A DNA stretch of 64,000 nucleotides. Source: an uncultured Eubacteriales bacterium. Its GTDB lineage: Bacteria; Bacillota; Clostridia; Oscillospirales; Acutalibacteraceae. Positions 40,262 to 48,558 of this stretch are shown piece after piece (position 1 is the first letter of the stretch; every line of letters starts with the position of its first letter). The notes under the pieces are model-generated. The model saw only the letters and a program-made list of their open reading frames with translations. It did not search any database and had not been told where the DNA came from. The DNA lies in assembly GCA_934561055.1 (NCBI GenBank), contig CAKTFN010000004.1, positions 62,001-126,000 of the forward strand, written 5' to 3'. The translations under genes and the position numbers were made by a program.

Positions 40262-41290
40262 TCAGATTTTTTGACTGCCTGTGGACCAGACATGATTATC
40301 CTTTGCGGCGGCAGGAGTGTTCTGTGCCATTACGCCCACCAAATTGTGAGGAACATAGGGTGCTTCCAAGAAAGCAAGCTCATCAGCCGTCAAAGTAAGC
40401 TCCGTAGCTTTTACCGCACCCTCAATGTGGTGGAGCTTCGTTGCCCCCACTACAGGAGCAGTAACCTTTGTAAGCAGCCATGCAAGGGAAATTTCAGTCA
40501 TAGACACACCGTGCTTGTCGGCAAGCTGTGCTACACGGTCAATGATGATACCGTCCTGCTCGGCGGTAGCGTCGTATTTCAGATGTGCATAGCTGTCCTG
40601 TTCTAAACGCTTTGAGGTTTCGCCGGGGCGTTTCGCAAGCCGCCCTCCTGCAAGTGCGCTGTAGGGCGTCAAAGCTATGTTTTCTTCCCTGCAGAGCTTT
40701 ACCATTTCCCGTTCTTCTTCACGGAAAATCAGGTTATAGTGCCCCTGTACCGATACAAATTTTGCAAAGCCTTCTTTTTCTGCAAGGGCGTTCGCCTTTG
40801 CAAGCTGATAGGCAAAGCAGTTGGAAATACCGATATAGCGGGCTTTTCCCGATTTGACGGCTTTGTTCAGCCCCTCCATAATATCGTAAAGAGGTGTATT
40901 ATAATCCCACATATGATAGATGTATAAATCCACATAATCCATACCGAGATTTTGAAGGCTTTTATCCAACATTCGTTCAATGTGCTTTTGCCCGGAAATG
41001 CCCTGCTCGATTTCCTCATTGGTACGGGGCAGAAATTTTGTTGCGATTACAACATCATCACGCTTGGCAAAATTTTTGACTGCTCTGCCGAGATACTGCT
41101 CGCTTGTACCGCTTTGATAGGCGATTGCCGTATCAAAAAAATTAACGCCAAGCTCTAATCCTTTCTTTATGATTTCACGGGAATGTTCTTCATCCACCGT
41201 CCAGCTATGCTGGCCGTTTCCTGCCTGACCGAAGCCCATGCAAATACGGGATATATTGAGCTCTGAATTTCCCAATTTTGTGTATTGCAT
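40262..41290 (-). CDS. Aldo/keto reductase
   Basis: A 342-residue NAD(P)H-dependent (beta/alpha)8 reductase of aldehydes or ketones. Tetrad region: FFDTAIAYQSG (Asp, Tyr), VIATKFLPR (Lys), LYIYHMWDYNTPL (His). A C-terminal extension (TPAAAKDNHVWSTGSQKI) is typical of the YhdN/GSP69-like branch. SD AAGGAG. A 124-bp gap upstream contains no intact gene. Confidence 0.93.
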   Translation of the reverse strand: MQYTKLGNSELNISRICMGFGQAGNGQHSWTVDEEHSREIIKKGLELGVNFFDTAIAYQSGTSEQYLGRAVKNFAKRDDVVIATKFLPRTNEEIEQGISGQKHIERMLDKSLQNLGMDYVDLYIYHMWDYNTPLYDIMEGLNKAVKSGKARYIGISNCFAYQLAKANALAEKEGFAKFVSVQGHYNLIFREEEREMVKLCREENIALTPYSALAGGRLAKRPGETSKRLEQDSYAHLKYDATAEQDGIIIDRVAQLADKHGVSMTEISLAWLLTKVTAPVVGATKLHHIEGAVKATELTLTADELAFLEAPYVPHNLVGVMAQNTPAAAKDNHVWSTGSQKI

Positions 41291-41414
41291 TATTTCTTCT
41301 CCTTTTTTGTTGCATCCCGTGTGATACTGACGCTTTCTTTGGAATACAGTTTCTCATCTAAAATAAGTTGAACTGCTAACTTATTCTTTTCATAGTTATT
41401 TTCCTTTGAAGCCT

Positions 41415-41885
41415 TTAATATTGGGAAAGCCAATCTTCCAGCTCCTTGTCTGAAACACGATTCAGCATTTTGCCTTTTTTCCAATTAGCATTGGGGCAGA
41501 GAGCTTTCAGCACTTCGCAAGTTTTTCCCATTCCGCTGCCGCCGGAAGTCGCAAACGGAATAACTGTCTTGCCCGAAAAATCATAGCTTTCCACAAAGGT
41601 ATTTATGATTTTAGGAGCAACATACCACCAGATAGGAAAACCAAGAAATACTGTGTTGTATTCGTCCATATTGGCAATCGTATCGGCTATTTCGGGACGG
41701 CAATCGGGGGTATTTGCTTCAACGGAACTGCGGCTGTTTTTGTTTGTCCAATCAAGGTCTGCACCGGTATACGGTGTTTTGGGTTTAATTTCAAACAGGT
41801 CTGCACCTGACGATTTTGCTAAACGCTCGGCGACGGCTTTTGTAACGCCGCCGGCAGAGAAATAAGCTACTAATTTTTTGTTCAT
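41415..41885 (-). CDS. Flavodoxin
   Basis: A 156-residue FMN-binding electron carrier. The phosphate loop is degenerate (AYFSAGGVTKAVAERLA); PIWWYVAPKIINTF and TSGGSGMGKT give the isoalloxazine and third loops. No signal peptide, so cytosolic, unlike the two lipoprotein flavodoxins upstream. Start overlaps the cupin stop by ATGA; SD GGAGGAG. Confidence 0.93.
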   Translation of the reverse strand: MNKKLVAYFSAGGVTKAVAERLAKSSGADLFEIKPKTPYTGADLDWTNKNSRSSVEANTPDCRPEIADTIANMDEYNTVFLGFPIWWYVAPKIINTFVESYDFSGKTVIPFATSGGSGMGKTCEVLKALCPNANWKKGKMLNRVSDKELEDWLSQY

Positions 41886-42325
41886 ATTATCTCCTCCAAT
41901 TTGTTATATTCTTCATCGGTTACCGGCTCGCACCACTCGTTTGAGGTGTTTTCTCCGGGCACTTCTACGGCGATATGAGAGAACCAACTATCCTTTTTCG
42001 CACCGTGCCAGTGCTTGACCTCCGGCGGTATAGTGATAACCATCCCGGCGGTTAAAGAAATAGGCGCCTTGTTTTCTTCCCTGTACCAGCCCTCGCCAGC
42101 CGTACAGATAAGAAGCTGTCCGCCGCCGCTTTTGGCGTGATGAATGTGCCAGTTATTCCGGCAGCCCGGCTCAAAGGTCACATTGGCGAGAAATATTGTA
42201 TCTTGAGGTTTAGTAAGTGGGTTCAAATAAGAGTTTCCCGCAAAATACCGGGCAAAGGCTTCGTTGGGATTGCCCAAGCCAAAGGCATTTGCCTTTTCAA
42301 ATTCTTCGTAGGTTAAGTATTTCAT
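41882..42325 (-). CDS. Cupin-domain protein
   Basis: A 147-residue protein with a single cupin barrel: CRNNWHIHHAKSGGGQLLICTAGEGWYRE (metal ligands from the WHIHH and E positions) and IPPEVKHWHGAKKDSW (second motif His). Homologues accompany carboxymuconolactone decarboxylase proteins in similar clusters. Start set at the ATG 42325 after AAAGG; an upstream TTG frame is less likely. Substrate unknown. Confidence 0.88.
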   Translation of the reverse strand: MKYLTYEEFEKANAFGLGNPNEAFARYFAGNSYLNPLTKPQDTIFLANVTFEPGCRNNWHIHHAKSGGGQLLICTAGEGWYREENKAPISLTAGMVITIPPEVKHWHGAKKDSWFSHIAVEVPGENTSNEWCEPVTDEEYNKLEEII

Positions 42326-42342
42326 CTCTGCGCCTTTCTGCT

Positions 42343-43182
42343 TTACCAAGTCATTGCAAATTCAACTAATTCAGGATTTTGGGCATTGCCGATCATTGGT
42401 TTTCCTGTGTCCAGTTTACGAAGCTCTGCCATTTCGTTTTCGGTCAGCTCAAAATCAAAGATGTTGATATTTTCCTGCATACGCTCCGTATGAACAGACT
42501 TCGGGATAACGGAAATACCGCTTTGCACAAGAAAGCGCAGGGCGATTTGCGCCGGTGTTTTGCCGTGAACCGCAGCCGCATTTTGCACAGCCTGTGTCCG
42601 GAACATTTCGTTCGCTCTGCCTTGCCCAAGAGGTGCATAGGCTTGATGTGCAACGCCGTATTTCTCCAGCCATTTGTGTTCTTCTGCTCTTTGAGAGAAC
42701 AGATGGGTTTCAATTTGATTGAGGGCAGGAGCGATTTTGTTGAATTTTATAAAGTCAATCATACGGTCGGAGTTGAAATTTGAAATGCCGATTGCACGAA
42801 TCTTGCCTTCTTCATAAAGCGTCTCCAAATCACGCCAGGCGGCATAGGTATTACCAAAAGGCCAATGAAGCAGCACCATATCAAGATAAGTCACACCCAA
42901 TTTCTCCATAGATTCCAGCACGCTCTTTTGGCAGTCGCCGGTTTCGTAATTGTGAAACCATACCTTTGTAGTGATGAAAAGGTCAGCTCTCGGAACGCCG
43001 CAGTTTTTGATTGCCTTTCCAACTGCTGTTTCATTTCCGTAAGCCTGTGCGGTATCGATTAAACGATAGCCTGCTTTGATTGCGCCGGTCACGGCTTTTT
43101 CGCATTCGTCGTCGGTGATTTGATATGTGCCAAAGCCCAAAACCGGCATTTTCACTCCGTTGTTCAGTGTTATCGTGTCCAT
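42343..43182 (-). CDS. Aldo/keto reductase (AKR5-like)
   Basis: A 279-residue reductase: NNGVKMPVLGFGTYQ at the N terminus, RLIDTAQAYGNE (Asp, Tyr), LFITTKVWF (Lys), MVLLHWPFG (His), ending in the cofactor segment VIPKSVHTERMQEN. SD GGGAGG at the 43182 ATG; the open frame continues upstream without a good start. Likely reduces 2-keto or aldehyde compounds with NADPH; the AKR fragment at 38770 resembles its N terminus. Confidence 0.93.
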   Translation of the reverse strand: MDTITLNNGVKMPVLGFGTYQITDDECEKAVTGAIKAGYRLIDTAQAYGNETAVGKAIKNCGVPRADLFITTKVWFHNYETGDCQKSVLESMEKLGVTYLDMVLLHWPFGNTYAAWRDLETLYEEGKIRAIGISNFNSDRMIDFIKFNKIAPALNQIETHLFSQRAEEHKWLEKYGVAHQAYAPLGQGRANEMFRTQAVQNAAAVHGKTPAQIALRFLVQSGISVIPKSVHTERMQENINIFDFELTENEMAELRKLDTGKPMIGNAQNPELVEFAMTW

Positions 43183-43204
43183 AATACAGTACCTCCCAAT
43201 TGCT

Positions 43205-44656
43205 TTATTGAATGTTGTTCTTTTCAAGCCAGTCGGTAACATCACTCGAAAGCTCCGAGCCACCCGAATAATGAATCGACAAGGCTTCGCCCATTGCGGC
43301 GTCCGGCGCAAGTTTAGCGATAGCCGTCAAGCTCTGTCCGAAACGACCGCCGCCGTGAGAGCAGAACGGAATGATGGTTTTACCCGAAAAATCGTATTCT
43401 TCAAGGAAAGAGGCAATCGGCATGGGAATGGAAGCCCACCAGTTCGGATAACCGATCATCACAATATCGTACTGCTCCATATCTTCCACATGGCTTGCAA
43501 GCTCCTGGCGAGCCTGTGCATTCTGATCCCGCTGTGCTTCGTCCAAAACGGTGTTGTAATCATTGGAATACGGGTTTACCAATGTAATCTCAAACAAATC
43601 TGCACCTGTCTGACGCTGGATCTCTTCGGCAACACCCTCGGTATTTCCACCCCAGGAGAAATACGCAATCAGTATTTTTCCGCTTTTGGAATTGCTGTCA
43701 TGTTGCGCCCCTGTACCCAACACGCTGCCCGAACCGGGAGCCGCATTTAATACTAAGCGAATACCGAGATTAAAGCTGCCTTTATTCTGTTCCAGTGTGG
43801 CCCGGTAAGCACAGCGCATATTTTTCGCAAAATCATTCCATCCGCCGCCACGATACACCCGCAGCGTGCCGGAGGTAGGGCCGGCAGGATTGGTTTGTTC
43901 TTCGGCAGGATATTCGCCGTAATAGTCCCATACCCATTCGCCTACATTTCCATGCATATTATAAAGCCCGTAAGGATTTTCGGAAAAGCTATCCACCACA
44001 ACGGTGGTTTGTCTGTACTCGCCGGGTTTTACCTCTAAATTTCCCTGTGAAAAGTAGTTGTCTTCAATCTCGTAGGGGTAATGTCCGTAATAATTTGCTT
44101 CTTCGGCGCTGGGCGATTTTTCCTGATAGAACGGGGTAGTTGTTCCCCCACGGCAGGCATATTCCCATTCGGCTTCGGTGGGCAGGCGGTAGCCGTTTGC
44201 GCTTTTATCCCACGAAACATTCTGTCCGTCGATGATATAGACCGGGGTGCGGCCGTCCTTTTCGCTTCGGGCATTGCAGTAAGCTACTGCGTCCAGCCAA
44301 GAGATATTTTCAACAGGTAAATCTTCACCCGAAAAATTACTTGGATTGCTGCCTGTGATTTCTTCATACTCCTTTTGCGTCAGCTCATATTTGCTCATAT
44401 AAAAATCGCTGACTGTAACTGGGTGCTGCGTTTCATCAGCGCTGCGCCATGCTTCGGAATCGGGGCTGCCCATCTGAAATGTGCCGCCTTTGATCAGAAC
44501 AAAATTATCGGGAATGTCCACATCTATTACCTCCACAGGAGAGCTATGCGTCGGATCGGCTTTGCCATCATCTCCGTTATCATTTTCGGTCTGACTGCAA
44601 GCCGCCAAAGAAAAAATGAAGGAAAGCGCTAAAAGCAGAGATGCAATTTTTTTCAT
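43205..44656 (-). CDS. Lipoprotein fusing a SUMF1/FGE-like domain to a flavodoxin
   Basis: A 483-residue exported lipoprotein (lipobox LAAC, Cys20). Residues about 50-310 are a formylglycine-generating-enzyme/SUMF1-type fold (LIKGGTFQMGSPD, GYRLPTEAEWEYACRGG, GLYNMHGNVGEWVWDYYG, RGGGWNDF). The C-terminal Cys pair needed for formylglycine formation is not seen (only one Cys, in NMRCAYR), so true FGE activity is doubtful. After a Gly/Ser linker, residues about 330-483 are a flavodoxin (YFSWGGNTEGVAEEI, GYPNWWASIPMPI, CSHGGGRFGQS). An exported flavodoxin is unusual. SD GGAGG. Confidence 0.92.
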   Translation of the reverse strand: MKKIASLLLALSFIFSLAACSQTENDNGDDGKADPTHSSPVEVIDVDIPDNFVLIKGGTFQMGSPDSEAWRSADETQHPVTVSDFYMSKYELTQKEYEEITGSNPSNFSGEDLPVENISWLDAVAYCNARSEKDGRTPVYIIDGQNVSWDKSANGYRLPTEAEWEYACRGGTTTPFYQEKSPSAEEANYYGHYPYEIEDNYFSQGNLEVKPGEYRQTTVVVDSFSENPYGLYNMHGNVGEWVWDYYGEYPAEEQTNPAGPTSGTLRVYRGGGWNDFAKNMRCAYRATLEQNKGSFNLGIRLVLNAAPGSGSVLGTGAQHDSNSKSGKILIAYFSWGGNTEGVAEEIQRQTGADLFEITLVNPYSNDYNTVLDEAQRDQNAQARQELASHVEDMEQYDIVMIGYPNWWASIPMPIASFLEEYDFSGKTIIPFCSHGGGRFGQSLTAIAKLAPDAAMGEALSIHYSGGSELSSDVTDWLEKNNIQ

Positions 44657-44667
44657 AAAATGACCTC

Positions 44668-45327
44668 CTATTTCGCAAGTCCGATGTCATTTAACCATTC
44701 GTTAATTCCGCTGTCAGATGAACCACTTGCTCTAAGTCCGTCACGAATATCGGCGTCAGGTTCTTGATCCTTCATATCCGATACTGATTTTGAAATACCG
44801 CTTCCGCCGGAAGTACAAAACGGCATTACCGTTTTATCGGATAAATCGTAGGTATCAAGAAAAGTATTGATAATTCTCGGCATCGTTCCCCACCAAATCG
44901 GATATCCGATAAAAACAGTGTCGTAGTTTGAAATATCAATGGTGTCGCTTCCGATAGCAGGTCTTGCATCAGGGTCATTCATCTCTCTGTTTGCTCGGCA
45001 ATTATCATTGTTATAATTCAAATCTTCATCGGTGTACGGGTCAGCCGGAATAATCTCATACAGGTCTGCACCTGTCAGTTCGGAAATCTCTTGAGCAACT
45101 GCTTTTGTGTTTCCGGTACAAGAAAAATAAACAACTAATGATTTTGCTGCTGTTTCAGTAGGCTCGGAAGAATCCTTTTGACTATTTGATTCTTCCGCAG
45201 GTGTAGAGCTTTTATTACTTGATTGCTGTGTGGGAGAGGACGGTTCCTTATTCGCCCCGTTGTTGCTGCACGCTGCCAAAGAGAACAGCAGGGTAAGAAC
45301 CATAAGAATTGAAAATACTCTTCTCAT
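44668..45327 (-). CDS. Flavodoxin lipoprotein
   Basis: A 219-residue protein with a signal and lipobox LAAC (Cys near residue 21), a Ser/Glu/Pro-rich linker (about 22-60), then a flavodoxin: YFSCTGNTKAVAQEI (FMN phosphate loop), GYPIWWGTMPRIINTF, CTSGGSGISKSV. It would display FMN outside the membrane. The start at 45327 follows AAGGAG. 11 bp upstream of the SUMF1-flavodoxin gene. Confidence 0.92.
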   Translation of the reverse strand: MRRVFSILMVLTLLFSLAACSNNGANKEPSSPTQQSSNKSSTPAEESNSQKDSSEPTETAAKSLVVYFSCTGNTKAVAQEISELTGADLYEIIPADPYTDEDLNYNNDNCRANREMNDPDARPAIGSDTIDISNYDTVFIGYPIWWGTMPRIINTFLDTYDLSDKTVMPFCTSGGSGISKSVSDMKDQEPDADIRDGLRASGSSDSGINEWLNDIGLAK

Positions 45328-45341
45328 TGTTAAAATCTCCT

Positions 45342-45884
45342 TTACTTGTTCATCTGCATACATTTTCCGATGATTTCACCGGTGCGAATATATTGATAAG
45401 TCGGCATTTCAAACAATACCGGCTTAAGTACGCCATAGTCGATTTTTCCGTCCTGGTTCAGAATGGATTCTTCGGCGTAAACCGCAGAAATTTTGCAGAT
45501 GAAGCTGTCGAATCCGTCTGTGTTATAAATATCATCAACTATGCAGTCCATAACCAAAGGCGATTCTGCAATAATCGGTGAACCGGTTTGGGCGGTATGA
45601 TAGGAAAATACCGCTGATTTGTCGGCTTTATACCCGCTTACGCAGCCGACATAATCTGCCTTTTTGAGCATATCCTCACTTACAAGATTGACCGATAAAG
45701 AATGAGTTTCTTTGATTCCTTGATTGCTGTAATGGGTATTTGCCAAGCTGATCATAATACGGTCATGCCCGATAATACCGAGATGTCCTACCAAAGTATA
45801 GTTCGGTTTACCGTCAACCATTGTCCCGACAACAACAAGCGGTGTGGGATAAAGAGCTAAATTCGTTCCGATGTTTTTCTTCAT
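45342..45884 (-). CDS. Flavin reductase-like (FMN-binding split barrel) protein
   Basis: A 180-residue FMN-binding protein of the flavin reductase/NADH:flavin oxidoreductase-like family (ALYPTPLVVVGTMVDGKPNYTLVG; ANTHYSNQGIKETHSLSVNLVSEDM). Probably cytosolic and NAD(P)H- or substrate-linked. SD TAGGAGG. First structural gene after the MerR regulator in the minus-strand redox operon. Confidence 0.9.
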   Translation of the reverse strand: MKKNIGTNLALYPTPLVVVGTMVDGKPNYTLVGHLGIIGHDRIMISLANTHYSNQGIKETHSLSVNLVSEDMLKKADYVGCVSGYKADKSAVFSYHTAQTGSPIIAESPLVMDCIVDDIYNTDGFDSFICKISAVYAEESILNQDGKIDYGVLKPVLFEMPTYQYIRTGEIIGKCMQMNK

Positions 45885-45906
45885 TTTGAAACCTCCTAAA
45901 ATATGT

Positions 45907-46263
45907 TTATACTTCCTTTTTCACTTTTTGTATTTCAAACCGTAGATAATCTAAGCGGTCTAATTGTTTTTCCATAAAGTGAATTTCGTCCAGCGTCCCA
46001 AGTCTTTTTTCGCTCAGCATTTTCAGCCGTTCTTTCTCGGTTGAATCACCTTTCAAGAGCAACCGCATATATTTTTCCACCTCATCATTGGTAAAACCAA
46101 TATCGTGTAGCGTCATAATTGTGCTTAACCGCTCAATATCGCTTTCGTCGTAATGCCACGAACCCATTACCTTTTTTACTTCTCCACACAATCCCCAACT
46201 TTCATATTCCTTCAAGATTTTAATGGGGATTTTATATCGTTCACTGGCTTCGTTGATCGTCAT
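45907..46263 (-). CDS. MerR-family transcriptional regulator
   Basis: A 118-residue regulator: winged HTH at 1-70 (INEASERYKIPIKILKEYESWGL, IMTLHDIGFTNDEVEKYM) and a C-terminal coiled coil (about 75-115). No Cys in the effector region, so it is not a metal or SoxR type. SD AAAGGAAG. It begins the operon leading into the flavin reductase 23 bp later and probably controls it. Confidence 0.9.
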   Translation of the reverse strand: MTINEASERYKIPIKILKEYESWGLCGEVKKVMGSWHYDESDIERLSTIMTLHDIGFTNDEVEKYMRLLLKGDSTEKERLKMLSEKRLGTLDEIHFMEKQLDRLDYLRFEIQKVKKEV

Positions 46264-46287
46264 TTCAAGCTTCCTTTCCGATAGGTA

Positions 46288-46320
46288 AAAAATAAAGGTG
46301 CTCCGTCTTGGAACATCTTT
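46288..46320 (-). terminator. Hairpin after the LysR gene
   Basis: On the minus strand AAAGATGTTCC pairs with GGAGCACCTTT (wobble pairs) and TTTATTTTTTA follows, so a probable LysR terminator. A TATAAT with TAGACA 17 bp upstream (minus strand, about 46324-46350) lies before it and may be the MerR promoter, in which case the dyad is also an operator or attenuator. Confidence 0.5.
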
Positions 46321-46353
46321 ATTATAGGTCTACTTACATGAAATGTCTAATAC

Positions 46354-47244
46354 TTATATTTTATCGACAGAAATGCTTTTTAGGTATTTCTTTGAAAACT
46401 CAATGAATGCGGCGGTTGCCGCAGAAAAAATCTGCTCCTTTTTCCACGCTAAAGCGGTTGAGCTTTCCAAAGCAGGAGATAAAGGAATAAATTTCAATTT
46501 ATCATAACGGTAATTCAATCGGATTCCGATGACAACTCCGATATTACTTTCTGCCAACATTGCTTCGTTGTAAAGCAAATTGCCTTTTGCAACGATATTC
46601 ATTTGCTCGGCATGTTCTCCGAACCATTTACTGATATTGCTTTCCATAAATTCTCCCAATGCAGAGATAAGAGGAATGCCCAACAAGTCCTGCGGAGTAA
46701 CAACATCTTTTTCTGAGAGCGGTGAATCGTGCCTTACCAAAACACCCCATTGCTCTTTAACCGGCATAGACATAAAATCATATTTTCTTATATCAATCGG
46801 TTCCGACATAAGCCCCAAATCCAACAGTCCGCGTTCAATACCGTCACGGATATTACCGGCGTTGCCGCTGTAAAACTCATATTTTACAAGCGGGTGCTTT
46901 TCCCGAAAAGCCGCAATGCAGTCCGTTAGGCAACGGGTGGACTGAAATTCGCCGCTGCCGATTGATATAATTCCCTCAAGGTTTTCTTCTTTATGCAAAA
47001 AATCCCTTTTGGTTTTGTCGGCTAAGGTTAAAAGCTCCTGTGCACGGCGTTTGAGTATCATACCGTCTTCAGTCAATATGATGTTATGATTGCTCCTTAC
47101 AAACAGCTTCACACCCAGTTCTTCTTCAAGCTGTGCAATTTGTCTTGATAAAGTCGGCTGTGTGACATGAAGCTGCTGTGCGGCTTTTGTAAAGTTTTCT
47201 TCTCTTGCAATCGCTAAAAAATAGTTTAATACACGAAGATCCAT
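46354..47244 (-). CDS. LysR-family transcriptional regulator
   Basis: A 296-residue protein: HTH at 1-60 (LNYFLAIAREENFTKAAQQLHVTQPTLSRQIAQLEEELG) and a periplasmic-binding-like effector domain (about 90-290). SD TAAGGAGG. It is transcribed in the same direction as the redox operon, not divergently as is usual, and probably activates it; the effector is unknown. Confidence 0.93.
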   Translation of the reverse strand: MDLRVLNYFLAIAREENFTKAAQQLHVTQPTLSRQIAQLEEELGVKLFVRSNHNIILTEDGMILKRRAQELLTLADKTKRDFLHKEENLEGIISIGSGEFQSTRCLTDCIAAFREKHPLVKYEFYSGNAGNIRDGIERGLLDLGLMSEPIDIRKYDFMSMPVKEQWGVLVRHDSPLSEKDVVTPQDLLGIPLISALGEFMESNISKWFGEHAEQMNIVAKGNLLYNEAMLAESNIGVVIGIRLNYRYDKLKFIPLSPALESSTALAWKKEQIFSAATAAFIEFSKKYLKSISVDKI

Positions 47245-47559
47245 AGTCCGACACCTCCTTAATCATTATATCATACTGTAATTCAAAAAACAATATAACT
47301 GGCAATCAGAAATGCTTTTTGAGAATTACACATTATTTTGGCATCAGTAAGCTTGAAGTTTTAACTACTATCTAACCGGTGAAAATAAGGTCTGTAGCAT
47401 ATTAGTACATGAGCTATCTGCTTCATACAAATTCGTTTTCTATGGATGGAATATGCCTTTCTTTTGCAGTTTTTCTTTCATTTTCGAAAGTCCCTTGTGG
47501 TAGATGTTCTCTGCCGCTTTGAAGGCACAAGCCAAAGAGATTACCAAACAAATCCCACC
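47245..47559. other. Gene-free stretch upstream of the LysR gene
   Basis: AT-rich sequence that must contain the LysR promoter; no convincing terminator, repeat or gene seen. The far part (from about 47440) may contain further decayed recombinase sequence but no readable domain. Confidence 0.4.
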
Positions 47560-47998
47560 CTTGAGAAAGCAGAGAGACATTGCAAGACGCATTGAGGAGC
47601 ATATACCGAGAATTCCAAACGGCATATTAAAGAACTTGATATGCTGATAGAGCGTATTTATGAGGACAATGTGCTGGGCAAGATTTCCGATGAACGATTC
47701 TGACGTATGTCTGCAAACTACGAAAAGGAACAAAAAAGAACTGCTCGCCGCAGTTGAACACGACGAGCAGGCAGTCAGGATAGCCGAACAGGAAAAGATT
47801 GATTTAAAGGTTTTTCTTGAGGCAATTCGAGAGTGTACCGACTTAAAAGAATTAACACCCACCATTGTAAATACTTTGATCAAGCGAATTGAAGTCCACA
47901 ACAGCGAAAAGGGTGAAGACGGCTTAAAGCACGTTCCCGTTGATCTTTCTTTTACTGCTGCTGGGATTATTAATATTCCGACCGAAAAGGAAAACTGA
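47560..47998 (+). pseudogene. Decayed serine recombinase C-terminus (Tn4451 TnpX-like)
   Basis: Reading frames broken by shifts and by a stop at 47700-47702 carry recognisable pieces: KELDMLIERIYEDNVLGKISDERF, then after the stop RMSANYEKEQKELLAAVEHDEQ, and the DUF4368 tail IRECTDLKELTPTIVNTLIKRIEVHN ending FTAAGIINIPTEKEN. The catalytic N-terminal domain is absent. It is the presumed former mobilising enzyme of the island. Confidence 0.85.
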
Positions 47999-48058
47999 TT
48001 GAAGCAATGGAAGAAATGAGAGAAAACCCGCTGAAATCCGCTTGAAACAAAGGAAAAC

Positions 48059-48082
48059 GGTGCAGCCCTCTCGGGCTACACC
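48059..48082 (+). terminator. Hairpin after the recombinase remnant
   Basis: GGTG-AGCCC pairs with GGGCT-CACC around TCTC; no T run follows. Confidence 0.5.
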
Positions 48083-48096
48083 GCATCCTACATAGC

Positions 48097-48135
48097 ACTG
48101 TCCTTTAGAGTACGACGCTAACGAAGCGGCCTTTT
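48097..48135 (-). repeat. Right terminal inverted repeat of the island
   Basis: A 39-bp inverted copy of 33993-34031 with seven mismatches; begins ACTGTCCTT and ends CGGCCTTTT on the plus strand. Confidence 0.75.
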
Positions 48136-48173
48136 ATTATCTGTACTTCGGACATAATTTGTTCAAAAATCTA

Positions 48174-48202
48174 TTGATTTTTCTTTCGAAAAGTGGTATA
48201 TT
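48174..48202 (+). promoter_or_regulatory. Promoter of the 44-aa peptide gene
   Basis: TTGATT (48174-48179), 17-bp spacer, TATATT (48197-48202), about 40 bp outside the island's right repeat. Confidence 0.65.
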
Positions 48203-48256
48203 ATACCAAACGTGAGGCGAAAGTCTCAGTGGAATTTTTTCAAGGAGGATATATAA

Positions 48257-48391
48257 ATGACTACTATCGGTGATATCGTAAACGGTCTTAAAGGAATGTT
48301 TGCGCTTCTTAAGGAAATTTTTGCTTTCCTTAAACCTCTCTTCGGAAACAAAAACGATGAAGAAAAACCCGAAGAAACTCCCGAAGCTTAA
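48257..48391 (+). CDS. Small amphipathic peptide, 44 aa
   Basis: A perfect AAGGAGG eight bases before the ATG, its own promoter and terminator. The peptide (MTTIGDIVNGLKGMFALLKEI..., then FAFLKPLFG and an acidic NKNDEEKPEETPEA tail) forms a hydrophobic amphipathic helix of about 30 residues without a signal peptide. It resembles the 18618 peptide (helix plus charged tail). Function unknown; membrane-active or small regulatory peptide are both possible. Confidence 0.65.
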   Translation: MTTIGDIVNGLKGMFALLKEIFAFLKPLFGNKNDEEKPEETPEA

Positions 48392-48406
48392 CAGTTTTCT
48401 TTTCTT

Positions 48407-48444
48407 TTTGCTCCCTTCAAAATTTGAGGGGAGCAAATTCTTTT
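48407..48444 (+). terminator. Terminator of the 44-aa peptide gene
   Basis: TTTGCTCCC/GGGAGCAAA with an inner TCAAA/TTTGA extension, followed by TTCTTTT. Confidence 0.85.
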
Positions 48445-48473
48445 AAAAAAATGAATTTTTTTTGAATTATGTG

Positions 48474-48502
48474 TTGACATAGTTTTAACTTTGTATTATA
48501 AT
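48474..48502 (+). promoter_or_regulatory. Full-consensus promoter of the 32-aa peptide gene
   Basis: TTGACA (48474-48479), exactly 17 bp, TATAAT (48497-48502); start near 48509, leader about 50 nt. The strength implies high expression. Confidence 0.8.
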
Positions 48503-48558
48503 AGCTGTAGTTAAAGGGGAGAAACCTTTAAAAATAAAAATTTAAGGAGGAAAATCTG

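Larger units (their letters stand above)
33993..48135. mobile_element. About 14-kb accessory island bounded by inverted repeats
   Basis: Bounded by a 39-bp imperfect inverted repeat. The left end carries transposon-associated genes (61-aa protein, TnpV-like), the right end a decayed serine recombinase C-terminus of the Tn4451 TnpX type. The cargo is an ADP-ribosylation cassette and a redox operon. Several cargo genes are truncated or frameshifted, and no intact transposase, integrase or transfer gene remains, so the element is probably immobile now. No clear target duplication is visible at the ends. Confidence 0.65.

Noticed and set aside
41290..41414. A short frame between flavodoxin and aldo/keto reductase genes (ends in RDATKKEKK)
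   Set aside because: No start with an SD within the gap and no family resemblance; possibly a gene remnant but not supportable.
47440..47901. A 153-codon minus-strand frame at the island's right end
   Set aside because: It overlaps the plus-strand recombinase remnant, which has clear family motifs.
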